64,000 nucleotides of DNA from Aquimarina sp. U1-2. GTDB lineage: Bacteria; Bacteroidota; Bacteroidia; Flavobacteriales; Flavobacteriaceae. Position 1 is the first letter of the stretch. Each line of letters opens with the position of its first letter. Where the stretch lies: contig NZ_JAGKIK010000017.1 of the NCBI RefSeq assembly GCF_017897595.1, forward strand, positions 18,629 through 82,628. Reading direction: 5' to 3'. The position numbers and the translations under genes were made by a program. This document shows, one piece after another, positions 19,634-27,872 of this stretch. Under the pieces are notes generated by a model. The model made no database searches and had not been told where the DNA came from. It worked only from the letters and a program-made list of their open reading frames with translations.

Positions 19634-20791
19634 TTAGGATCCATTTTTTTTATGAAGTAAGCGTGTAAGTTTTATGGATAAATCGGTTAGAATGATCTTC
19701 GCATTACCATTCCGCTCTATATGATATGCAGCATCTTGTAGCTCGGTACAAATATTGTTTATATTGCCTCCGTGAACAAAAGGCGCAAATTTTTCTAATA
19801 TAAAGTCCTGAGTATTGGGCTCAAAAAAAACCAGGGACTCAGCACTATAGTTTACGAGCAAAGCTTGTCTAAAAAATTCGACACAATACTGTAAAAACCT
19901 CTTTTGTGTTTCTCTTCCTGTAGTGGCAATAGATTCGCTCCAGGTAATCAGGTCATTGATTGCCGCCTTATTTCCTTTGGCTTTAAAAGCTGTTCGTACC
20001 CACTGTATAAACCATGCTTCGAATTGATGATCGCCTCCATCTTGGTGTAGTAAATGTAAAGCTTTATTGTAATTTCCGTTTGCCTGGTGCGCTATCCTGG
20101 CGGCCTCTTTTTCGGATATATGTTCACTCTTTTGCAGTGCTTCTTTAATTACTTGCTCTCCTAGTGGAGGAAAATGCAAAACCTGGCACCTAGACCTTAT
20201 GGTTTGCAAAAGCTGTTCTTCATCCTCGGTAATTAAGATAAATATAGTTTTTTCTGGAGGCTCTTCAATCAATTTTAAAAGCTTGTTAGATGCTGCGATA
20301 TTCATTTTATCGGCCATCCAAATTAACATTACTTTATAGCCGCCTTCGTAACTTTTAAGAGACAGCTTTTTAACAATTTCCTGAGCTTCATCAACGCCTA
20401 TTTGTCCTTGCTTTTTTTCAATACCAATAGCAACATACCAGTCAAAAACACTTCCATACGGATTTTCTTGAACAAAAGTTCGCCATGCTTCTGCAAATTG
20501 ATCTGATGTAGCATGTTTTTTTACGTTGGCATTAGTCGAGACAGGATAGACAAAATGGAGATCGGGATGCGCCAAACGATTAAATTTTGTATTGCAAGCG
20601 GTGTTCCCTTCAGCATTTTCACCATGCCGATTTTGGCATAGAATGTATTGAGCATACGCTATAGCAGCGGGTAGGGTACCACTGCCACTGGGACCAACAA
20701 AAAGTTGTGCGTGCGGAATCCTTTGGCGATCTGCACTGGTGGTTAGATAACTTTTGATATGGGTAAGGCCTAAAATTTCGGAAAAAAGCAT
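19634..20791 (-). CDS. holB: DNA polymerase III subunit delta'
   Basis: About 385 residues from the ATG at 20791; a TTG two codons upstream is the only extension. The N-terminal AAA+ domain has a modified Walker A (VGPSGSGTLPAA), a Cys/His-rich segment in the usual zinc-module region, and the clamp-loader signatures ANVKKHAT..IGVDEAQEIV, WMADKMNIAASNKLLKLIEEPP and RSRCQVLHF (sensor / SRC-like motif). It is the delta' subunit of the clamp loader that places the sliding clamp on DNA. The size agrees with Flavobacteriaceae delta'. Monocistronic on the minus strand. Confidence 0.92.
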   Translation of the reverse strand: MLFSEILGLTHIKSYLTTSADRQRIPHAQLFVGPSGSGTLPAAIAYAQYILCQNRHGENAEGNTACNTKFNRLAHPDLHFVYPVSTNANVKKHATSDQFAEAWRTFVQENPYGSVFDWYVAIGIEKKQGQIGVDEAQEIVKKLSLKSYEGGYKVMLIWMADKMNIAASNKLLKLIEEPPEKTIFILITEDEEQLLQTIRSRCQVLHFPPLGEQVIKEALQKSEHISEKEAARIAHQANGNYNKALHLLHQDGGDHQFEAWFIQWVRTAFKAKGNKAAINDLITWSESIATTGRETQKRFLQYCVEFFRQALLVNYSAESLVFFEPNTQDFILEKFAPFVHGGNINNICTELQDAAYHIERNGNAKIILTDLSIKLTRLLHKKNGS

Positions 20792-21215
20792 GAACAAATA
20801 TAAGGTAATTCTAGCAGCTAAATTTAAGTATCAAAGGTTTGCTTAACAGTTGGCATTTTTAAAATATTCCGAAACTAAAAGTTAACAAAATCAAAAATAG
20901 GCACTAAAATTTTAAGAGATGTTTACCTCGATAAAATACACACGTTGTACTTCAGAAATTCTAAAAAAACTAATATTGAGGCTGTTATTAAGGCATATAT
21001 TCGAAAAATTGGAATAAGATCGATGTATGACTTCATATACTAAAAATATGTTAAGGTTAATTTTTTTAACATACCCATTTCAAATATCTGTTTAGTTTTA
21101 AATCACAATTACTACCTACCCCAACCAAAAATAACATTAAGTTTATCAGTAAGACCATACGATTAGGATCTGTACCAACAAGATCTTATGGGTAAACCTT
21201 TTAAAACCGAAATCA
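20792..21215. other. Divergent intergenic region between holB and the RHS island
   Basis: 424 AT-rich bases separate two divergent genes, so promoters for both must be here. A hairpin or operator-like inverted repeat, TATGTTAA-N11-TTAACATA (perfect 8-base arms), lies at 21047-21073, about 140 bases before the RHS start. I found no clear TTTG-N19-TAnnTTTG pair and no small ORF. Confidence 0.45.
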
Positions 21216-24200
21216 ATGAAACCACTTTTTTACCTTGGGATAGCTTTAGGGCTTTCTAACCTTCTTAAAGCACAATCCACCTATCAGAATTTTACGCAAA
21301 CCATTGCTCCCAGAGAAGCATTAACTCAAGAAGAGGTCGATACTTTACTTACCAGCACACCAGAAATTAAAAATCAAAAATTATACAACACGGTATCCTA
21401 TTACGATGGCTTAGGAAGAAAAAAGCAAACCGTTCAGGTAGGGGCGACATCTAATGGTAAAGATTTGGTACAGCATTATGAGTATGATCAGCTAGGCAGG
21501 CAAGAGCAGTCGTACCTGCCGTTTCCTAATGAGTATAGTAATAGTGGGGATTATCGAATTAACGCGGGTAATACCACAGTTAGTTACTATAGGAGACTTT
21601 TCAACGATACCCGGTCGTTTACACAAAATAGGTATGAACTATCGCCGCTCAATCGCATCTTAGAAACTGCAGCCCCTGGTGTACCTTGGCGATTGAATAC
21701 ACGACCCGATCATCGTAGAGATCGTACCGTCGAATATACCTATGACACTAATGTAGCAGAAGAAGTACGAAAATACGAATTAAACCTTAATGACAGTATT
21801 GTTATATCGTATTATGAACCAGGAACATTGCAAAAACAAAACGTACAAAACGAAAACTGGGTGCAGTATACCAATACCCGAATATTGAAAACTAACACTA
21901 CCGATACGTATACCGATAAAATGGGTCGTATAGTAAGCACTGTATCCTATAATCTAAAAGGAATTTCTCTAAAAACGTATACGACTGCCTATGTATATGA
22001 TGATTACGGAAATTTACGTGTTATGATCCCACCAGAAGCTGCTAAAGGTGACAAATTTACCCAGGGATTGTTAAATACAGTATGCTATCAATATAAATAT
22101 GATCAATACAACCGCCAAATCGCCCAGAAAAATCCAGGAAAAGCCTGGGAATATGTGATCTATGACAATCTGGATCAACCAATCTTGGTACAAGATGGAA
22201 ATTTGCGGGCTGCTCATCAATGGTTGTTTACTAAATATGATGCCTATGGGAGGGTGGTATACACAGGAACCTACCACAGCACCAAATCCAGAGAAGAATT
22301 ACAAGCCGAAGTAGATCTTTTTTATGTGGAGAAAGGAGATGTTGCGGTTTACGAAGAACGTACCACGACTCCTGTTACCATTAATACCACAACTTTTAAT
22401 TATACCAATATTGCATTTCCTGAAAATGATATCTCAGAAATCCTGTCTATAAACTATTACGACGATTACACCTTTAACGATCCCGATATACCAGCAATAC
22501 AGGATACAATTGTAGGACAGGCAGTCACCCGCCGTACTTTAGGACTTGCAACTGCAGGTTGGATTAAAACCCTTGGGCAGGATACCTGGTCAAAAACCTA
22601 TACCTTTTATGATGAAGAGGCAAGACCCATTCGCACCTATGAAAAAAATTATTTAGGCGGAACTACGTATGTAGATAACCAGCTGGATTTTACCGGAAAA
22701 GCGATAACAACAACCACACACCATCAACGCAGTGCTGTAGACCCTGTTGTAATGATAACAGATCGTTTTGACTATGATCACCGTGATCGCCTAACAGCAC
22801 AATATCAAACCGCTGGTGAACGTCCTGAAGAATGTATTGCCGCCATGGAATATAATGAGTTGGGTCAGCTTGTTAAAAAGCACATTGGCGGTAATCCTTT
22901 TGCGGTAGGAGATCAAAACAAGCCGTTACAAACCCTGGACTATGAATATAATATTCGCGGGTGGCTTAGAAAGGTGAATAATACAGACGCACTGGGAAGT
23001 AGTGATCTCATGGCATATACGTTAAATTATCACCGTTATAAAGGAGCCCGACCGTTTAATAGTGATAGAAAGTACAATGGAATCATAAGTCAGATCTTGT
23101 TTAAAACACAAATAGATACGCTTAAAAAAGCATACAATCTGAGATACGATGACCGTGATCAATTAGAAGAAGCTTATTTTCATGACGTAAGTACTCATAC
23201 AGACCTTAATCCATTTAAGCTTATTTTAAAATACGGCAGTTCCATTGACCATATTATCAGATTAGAAAGATTCAATCGTACCGGTAATCAAATTGATAAT
23301 GTATCGGTAGGTTATAGTGGTTATCAGTATGAACCTAACGTATCTCCTTATTTTTCAGGTTATCAACCACTACAGATTACTGATACTGCCGATAAAAATA
23401 CAGGTTTTATCGATTACGATGATGGTATACGTGGTTCTGAGTACATTTATGATCCCAGCGGCAATATGATACAAGACCTGAACAAAGGCATAAATCTTAC
23501 CTATAATCACCTGGACCGTATTGAAACCGTTACTTTTGATAATGGTAGCACCCTAAACTTTACATATGATGCCACGGGGCAAAAGTTACGTAAAACGTAT
23601 ACCGATGGTGCATTTACGTCGCAGACCGATTGCCTAAATGGATTTCAGTACCAGGATGGGCAATTGCAGTTTTTTCATACGCCCGAAGGATATTTTGAGG
23701 CAGCACCCTCGACTTCTGTTCAAGCAGAAACATTAACATCTGGTCATAATGGTGGGCCTTCGGTAGCAAACCCTTCCCCCTCTGGGGGTCAGGTGGCCGG
23801 AATGTATGTTTACCAGTTTAAAGATCACCTGGGCAATGTACGTATATCGTATGCCGATCGCGATGGTGATGGGGTGGTCGATATTACGCGAGATGGTGTA
23901 GATATCGATGGTGATGGCGATTATAATAACGAGATCTTGCAGGCACAGGATTACGATGCCCTGGGGTATGAGTTGGACTATGGTCCCGATCATCCAAACT
24001 CATTAATCAACGGGATTGCCGAGCACCAGTACAAACTACAAGGCAAAGAATACCAACCCGAAGGTGACCTGGCACTCTACGATTTTGGCTCACGAATGTA
24101 TGATCCTACGCTAGGCCGCTGGTGGAGCCAGGATCCCCAAAACCAGTTTGCCAGCCCATATACTGCTATGGGCAATAGCTGGCCTAATGCGGTGGATCCC

Positions 24201-25166
24201 GATGGGGAGTTTGTGTTTACAGCGCTTATCGCAGGTGCATGGTTAGGTATGATGCAAGGGATGATGAACAATCAAATGAACGGTAAATCCTTTGGCGATT
24301 TTGAAGGGATAGCCAAAGGTGTAGCTATAGGTGCTGCATCAGGTTTGGCAGGTGGAGCCGTTGGTAATGCAGTAGCAAGTGGTATATCTCCGTTAAGTGG
24401 TTTTTCTGGAGGTGCCTTAACGGGAGCTGCCGGTGGATTTACAGGCGGATTTGTAGCGGGTGCCGGTAATGCTTGGATGAATGGATCTAATTTTGGAGAA
24501 GGTTACGTATCTGGTTTAACCGGAGGAGCAATAGGTGGCCTTACCGCTGGTATTTTTGGTGGTATTTTCGGAGGTATGGATGCTATCAGCAACAATAAAG
24601 ATTTTTGGACGGGCGAATGGAATGTAATTACAGGACATGGTATTGATGGAACAAATTCGTTTACAGACAATACAGAAGAAATTCTTAAAAAATGGGATGT
24701 TGAAAGGAGCATGAATTTACCTTACTCCCGTCAGGGTGGTTCTTATGACTGCGGTATTGCATGTAAAAAATCTATAGACAGTTATTTTGGAAATATAAAT
24801 CAAAAAGCGATCAATGCTAAATATTTAGGGATAGCCAATCAAAATCAAGGATTATCAGATAGGTACATGCTTCAAATGTTTAGAGAAGGCGGGTATAGTG
24901 GAAATTTGTTTCAGGGCAATTTTAATAAACAAGAGGTTTTAAAATGGATGGTAGGAGAAATGCAGTTAAATCGAGCAGTACAATTAAGTACCCAGGTAAT
25001 GAATCCTGGATACCAAAATAGTTATCACGCCACTTTAGTCAAAAAAGTGAAGTATTTATCAGATTTATCAAAATTTAAAATAACAGTTATGAACCCTAGT
25101 TCTGGAACTCGAGTAAATGTTAGAAATTTTAAAACCTATCATTCAATGTTTAGCATATGGAAATAA
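21216..25166 (+). CDS. DUF6443/RHS-repeat secreted protein with C-terminal C39-like cysteine peptidase tip
   Basis: 1,316 residues. Signal peptide 1-20 (MKPLFYLGIALGLSNLLKAQ). DUF6443-like start (about 25-150; SYYDGLGRKKQTVQ), then YD/RHS repeats (YEYDQLGRQ, YDQYNRQIA, YNHLDRIETV). RHS-associated core at about 955-1000 (YDFGSRMYDPTLGRWWSQDP). Residues 1003-1110 are a glycine/alanine-rich, GxxxG-rich pretoxin segment. The tip carries Q1173-x5-C1179-G-x-A-C, H1271 (YHATLV) and N1293 (MNP), matching the Q / C / H / D-or-N layout of C39-type papain-fold peptidases. Inferred role: a polymorphic toxin whose RHS shell holds a protease or peptide-cleaving effector. There is no type IX C-terminal domain. 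The next gene overlaps by 10 bases and may be its immunity gene. Confidence 0.85.
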   Translation: MKPLFYLGIALGLSNLLKAQSTYQNFTQTIAPREALTQEEVDTLLTSTPEIKNQKLYNTVSYYDGLGRKKQTVQVGATSNGKDLVQHYEYDQLGRQEQSYLPFPNEYSNSGDYRINAGNTTVSYYRRLFNDTRSFTQNRYELSPLNRILETAAPGVPWRLNTRPDHRRDRTVEYTYDTNVAEEVRKYELNLNDSIVISYYEPGTLQKQNVQNENWVQYTNTRILKTNTTDTYTDKMGRIVSTVSYNLKGISLKTYTTAYVYDDYGNLRVMIPPEAAKGDKFTQGLLNTVCYQYKYDQYNRQIAQKNPGKAWEYVIYDNLDQPILVQDGNLRAAHQWLFTKYDAYGRVVYTGTYHSTKSREELQAEVDLFYVEKGDVAVYEERTTTPVTINTTTFNYTNIAFPENDISEILSINYYDDYTFNDPDIPAIQDTIVGQAVTRRTLGLATAGWIKTLGQDTWSKTYTFYDEEARPIRTYEKNYLGGTTYVDNQLDFTGKAITTTTHHQRSAVDPVVMITDRFDYDHRDRLTAQYQTAGERPEECIAAMEYNELGQLVKKHIGGNPFAVGDQNKPLQTLDYEYNIRGWLRKVNNTDALGSSDLMAYTLNYHRYKGARPFNSDRKYNGIISQILFKTQIDTLKKAYNLRYDDRDQLEEAYFHDVSTHTDLNPFKLILKYGSSIDHIIRLERFNRTGNQIDNVSVGYSGYQYEPNVSPYFSGYQPLQITDTADKNTGFIDYDDGIRGSEYIYDPSGNMIQDLNKGINLTYNHLDRIETVTFDNGSTLNFTYDATGQKLRKTYTDGAFTSQTDCLNGFQYQDGQLQFFHTPEGYFEAAPSTSVQAETLTSGHNGGPSVANPSPSGGQVAGMYVYQFKDHLGNVRISYADRDGDGVVDITRDGVDIDGDGDYNNEILQAQDYDALGYELDYGPDHPNSLINGIAEHQYKLQGKEYQPEGDLALYDFGSRMYDPTLGRWWSQDPQNQFASPYTAMGNSWPNAVDPDGEFVFTALIAGAWLGMMQGMMNNQMNGKSFGDFEGIAKGVAIGAASGLAGGAVGNAVASGISPLSGFSGGALTGAAGGFTGGFVAGAGNAWMNGSNFGEGYVSGLTGGAIGGLTAGIFGGIFGGMDAISNNKDFWTGEWNVITGHGIDGTNSFTDNTEEILKKWDVERSMNLPYSRQGGSYDCGIACKKSIDSYFGNINQKAINAKYLGIANQNQGLSDRYMLQMFREGGYSGNLFQGNFNKQEVLKWMVGEMQLNRAVQLSTQVMNPGYQNSYHATLVKKVKYLSDLSKFKITVMNPSSGTRVNVRNFKTYHSMFSIWK

Positions 25167-25852
25167 ATAAAAACATTAAAAGAGTATTAATAGGATTTAC
25201 ATTAGGGTTCTGTTCATTGCAAGCTCAGGAAAAAGACTTTTCATCATTAGATTTAGATACAATGAGTCTACTAATAGGTATGTTTAACGATTATGGAGGA
25301 AGAACTTATGTGCCAAACCATCCTACATATAAATATTTGATCACAGATTTTTATAATGGTCAAACAGAAGCATTGAATCAATTTAGCAAGCATCTGAAAA
25401 ACTCTGGTTTAGATATCAATCACTTTAATATTTTTAATGAGAACGATTCAATTATAAATCCGATGACTTTCATTTTATCTGAAAAATATCATCAACTTTT
25501 TCACAGTTACTATATATACAAGAAAGCCAATTTTCTACATACAGATGAACATGATAATGAGTACATTTTTTATTGGGGACGGCTTAAAAGATCGAAGTTT
25601 AAAACCAGAAAACAAAAACTAATGTTTCTAAAAGGGGCTTTCATTAGAGAGGGGAGAGTTAATCAAAAAGGTCAATACCAATACAGATTGGCAAACTCAG
25701 GCACTAAAATAACAATGATTCGAAAGTTTTTGAGGCAAACTGGTTCAAAAATAATAGAGTATAAAATAGCTGAAAATAATACACCTACTGGTCAAACTAT
25801 CACTTTTGAGCCATCTGATGAGCTAAAAAATTTATTAATTGGAGATTATTAG
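25157..25852 (+). CDS. Secreted protein of unknown function, candidate immunity protein
   Basis: 231 residues. The ATG lies inside the last codons of the RHS toxin (10-base overlap), implying translational coupling. Signal peptide: KRVLIGFTLGFCSLQAQ, cleavage about residue 23. The rest is soluble, lysine/tyrosine-rich, with no recognised domain; visible features are VPNHPTY at about 53 and several aromatic-basic stretches. Position directly after a polymorphic toxin tip is the usual place for the cognate immunity gene, and a periplasmic location would suit protection against a toxin delivered to the envelope. Function is inferred from position only. It has lower GC than the RHS gene core, as is common for toxin/immunity cassettes. 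Confidence 0.6.
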   Translation: MEINKNIKRVLIGFTLGFCSLQAQEKDFSSLDLDTMSLLIGMFNDYGGRTYVPNHPTYKYLITDFYNGQTEALNQFSKHLKNSGLDINHFNIFNENDSIINPMTFILSEKYHQLFHSYYIYKKANFLHTDEHDNEYIFYWGRLKRSKFKTRKQKLMFLKGAFIREGRVNQKGQYQYRLANSGTKITMIRKFLRQTGSKIIEYKIAENNTPTGQTITFEPSDELKNLLIGDY

Positions 25853-25892
25853 AAAACCACTTTTCAAATTCTCTCTTCGCAGGACATTAAAA

Positions 25893-26633
25893 ATGAAAAA
25901 TACAACACTGATGAAAGAAGTTAAGATGTATAAAACAAGGACTTATTTAATAAAACATCTAGTTATATTTTTAACCTTCGTTTTGTGTGTTGGAATATCA
26001 TACTCGCAAAAGCATGATAGTTTTATGTCTAACTTCTCAACAAATCAAATATATAACACAAGTAATATGGTCGATTATTTACGGCATTATGACTATACCG
26101 AAGTGTTTAAATCTTCTAATCATCCCACATATGGTTTTTATGGAGAGCATAAAAAAAGATTAAAAGTAAGAATAGTATCTGTTACAAAAGATTTGAAAAA
26201 CCCAAATGAATACTTTGTGTATGGAAAAACTAAAAGAAATGAGATAATAAGACCTTTTATAGGTAAGATTATAATACAAAAGAATTATAAAACTGAGGAT
26301 ATTAAAAATTCATCACCAATACAATCAACTCTACAAGGAATTATTATGGCAACATATATATTCTATGAGAGTGCTGAAAATAGCACTGTATTTTTCGAAG
26401 GAATGGTATACTCAAAATGGTATGTGAACACTAAAGATGAAGTAAAATATGATGTAAGAAATATGCTTTTTGCAGATCAGTTTTCGAATAATGCTTTTAT
26501 AGGTAGGATGATAACCGAAGATAATTCTATAGTATGCAATTGGGCAGATTATTTTCCTCCTGAAGCAGGAGATTTAGTTACAAAAAACACAACTCAATTT
26601 ATTCCAAACGTTAAATACGTAGAAGAAGGATAA
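25893..26633 (+). CDS. Secreted protein of unknown function downstream of the RHS toxin
   Basis: The frame opens at 25839, overlapping the previous gene, but ATG 25893 (MKNTTLMKEVKMYKTRTYL) or ATG 25926 precedes a good signal sequence (LIKHLVIFLTFVLCVGISYSQ). I prefer 25893 because of its A-rich upstream; length is about 246 residues. No family is recognised. It shares the short string NHPTY with the preceding protein, followed by a basic beta-rich segment and a tryptophan-containing end (CNWADYFPPEAG). It could be a second immunity gene or a remnant of an older toxin-immunity cassette. After the TAA the same frame stays open for 24 codons (to 26708), which might be an eroded C-terminus. Confidence 0.5.
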   Translation: MKNTTLMKEVKMYKTRTYLIKHLVIFLTFVLCVGISYSQKHDSFMSNFSTNQIYNTSNMVDYLRHYDYTEVFKSSNHPTYGFYGEHKKRLKVRIVSVTKDLKNPNEYFVYGKTKRNEIIRPFIGKIIIQKNYKTEDIKNSSPIQSTLQGIIMATYIFYESAENSTVFFEGMVYSKWYVNTKDEVKYDVRNMLFADQFSNNAFIGRMITEDNSIVCNWADYFPPEAGDLVTKNTTQFIPNVKYVEEG

Positions 26634-26942
26634 GGCAAATTGATAAATACAATGACTGGCTCTGGTGGAGTTAAATTTTTAGAGTCTGAAAATTGGTATG
26701 AAAATTAAACTTCCCGTTTCCCCGTTCCGCGAAGTCTCCTGATTTCGTGGAACTGTGCAAGTAACGAATGATGAAACCATTATCAAAGATAAAATATGTA
26801 AAATGACAATGACACAATACAATCATAATAATCATTACGATACGTTTTTTCGCAAAGTCGGGAGACTTTACGTAGCAGTATAGCTAGCAACAATTCAATC
26901 ATACGTTACTTAAAAAAACCAAGTACCAAAAACACAACATAA
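26634..26942. other. Intergenic region with two related palindromes
   Basis: This 309-base gap has two hairpins: GTTCCGCGAA...TTCGTGGAAC (26724-26753, one mismatch) and CGCAAAGTC-GGGA-GACTTTACG (26851-26872). Their cores are the same motif (AGTCTCC-Y-GA-Y-TT) in opposite orientation, so they look like two copies of one REP-like repeat facing each other. A short open stretch (26652-26708, 18 residues) has no recognisable product. Confidence 0.5.
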
Positions 26943-27338
26943 ATGAAACAAACCATTAAACTAACATTTATTCTGGCGATACTGGTAAGCACAAACTGTA
27001 GCCCAAAAATTACTTCAAATTTTAGTAATCCTAAGCCAAAATTATCCATCGATGAAAAAGTAGCACTTTTGGATATTGATCATCAATTACCTGATAACAG
27101 TATAAAAATTGGGAATTTAAGATTTCAGGATACTGGATTTTCAACAGACTGTAGTTTTAACAGTATCATGAATCGAGCAAGAACGCTGGCACGAAATGGT
27201 GGCGCAAACCTCGTTAAAGTAGTACACAAAAAGAAACCCGATTTGTGGAGTACCTGCTACCGTCTTAAAATTGAACTTTATACATACGACGGCGATGTCA
27301 CGTTGTTACCGCAACAATATCAATTACAACTTGATTAA
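26943..27338 (+). CDS. Small lipoprotein, unknown function
   Basis: 131 residues. N-terminal signal with a lipobox-like end (FILAILVSTNC), so probably lipid-anchored after Cys20. The core has two cysteines (DTGFSTDCSF and LWSTCYRL) around the motif MNRARTLARNGGANLVKV, a pattern seen in small envelope lipoproteins where 'A-x-x-x-G-A-N-x-V' precedes a beta strand; this is a loose resemblance, not an assignment. It sits 20 bases upstream of a PEGA lipoprotein and in line with the RHS-like genes, suggesting co-expression. Confidence 0.6.
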   Translation: MKQTIKLTFILAILVSTNCSPKITSNFSNPKPKLSIDEKVALLDIDHQLPDNSIKIGNLRFQDTGFSTDCSFNSIMNRARTLARNGGANLVKVVHKKKPDLWSTCYRLKIELYTYDGDVTLLPQQYQLQLD

Positions 27339-27358
27339 CATTAACCCTAAAAAACAAC

Positions 27359-27841
27359 ATGATGAACTTAATTTTTAAACCCGCATTACTTTATATTTTG
27401 ATAGTACTATTTTCAAGCTGTGCAACTATTGTTTCGGGCGCAAGACAGAAGGTAGAAATAGCTTCAGAACCAGGTGAGGCAAAAGTATATATCAACGAAA
27501 TTGAAATTGGAAATACACCTGTTGAGCAAAACCTCAAAAGAAACCAGGAATACCAGTTGGCCATAAAGCTAGATGGTTACGAAACTTACGAGATGAAATT
27601 AGAAAGAAAGTTTAATGCCTGGTATATCGGTAATGTTCTTTTTGGTGGCATCATAGGATTGGTAGTTGATCCTGCAACTGGAGCTATGCATCGCCTTAGG
27701 CCTCAGGACCTAGAGAAACACCGAGCAAGAGGTACTATTTTTAAAAATAAATCAGAAAATATCTATATCAAAGTACAAATGCAAAACGATATTAACACAG
27801 AAAAAATAGGACAAATGCAAAAAATATCAACAAAAAAATAG
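27359..27841 (+). CDS. PEGA-domain lipoprotein
   Basis: 160 residues with a lipoprotein signal (ALLYILIVLFSSC, lipid on Cys21). Residues 33-80 form a PEGA domain: VEIASEPGEAKVYINEIEIG, then T-P-V at about 60 and a Y-x-L-x-I-K-x-x-G-Y-E strand. PEGA modules are small beta domains on surface proteins, often linked to binding carbohydrate or other envelope proteins. A short hydrophobic stretch (WYIGNVLFGGIIGLVVDPATGAM) after the domain is typical of the family in Bacteroidota. It lies between the RHS toxin cassette and the second large YD-like protein, separated by 20 and 31 bases from its neighbours. Confidence 0.8.
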   Translation: MMNLIFKPALLYILIVLFSSCATIVSGARQKVEIASEPGEAKVYINEIEIGNTPVEQNLKRNQEYQLAIKLDGYETYEMKLERKFNAWYIGNVLFGGIIGLVVDPATGAMHRLRPQDLEKHRARGTIFKNKSENIYIKVQMQNDINTEKIGQMQKISTKK

Positions 27842-27872
27842 CCAAATACTAACCCTCTTAAAACCTAAACCC

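Noticed and set aside
19480..19668. 62-residue plus-strand ORF near the holB 3' end
   Set aside because: Runs through a REP-like palindrome, low-complexity CTCAC runs and into the end of holB; no recognisable product.
21216..25166. Type IX secretion C-terminal domain on the RHS toxin
   Set aside because: The C-terminus is the peptidase-like tip; none of the type A or B sorting motifs is present.
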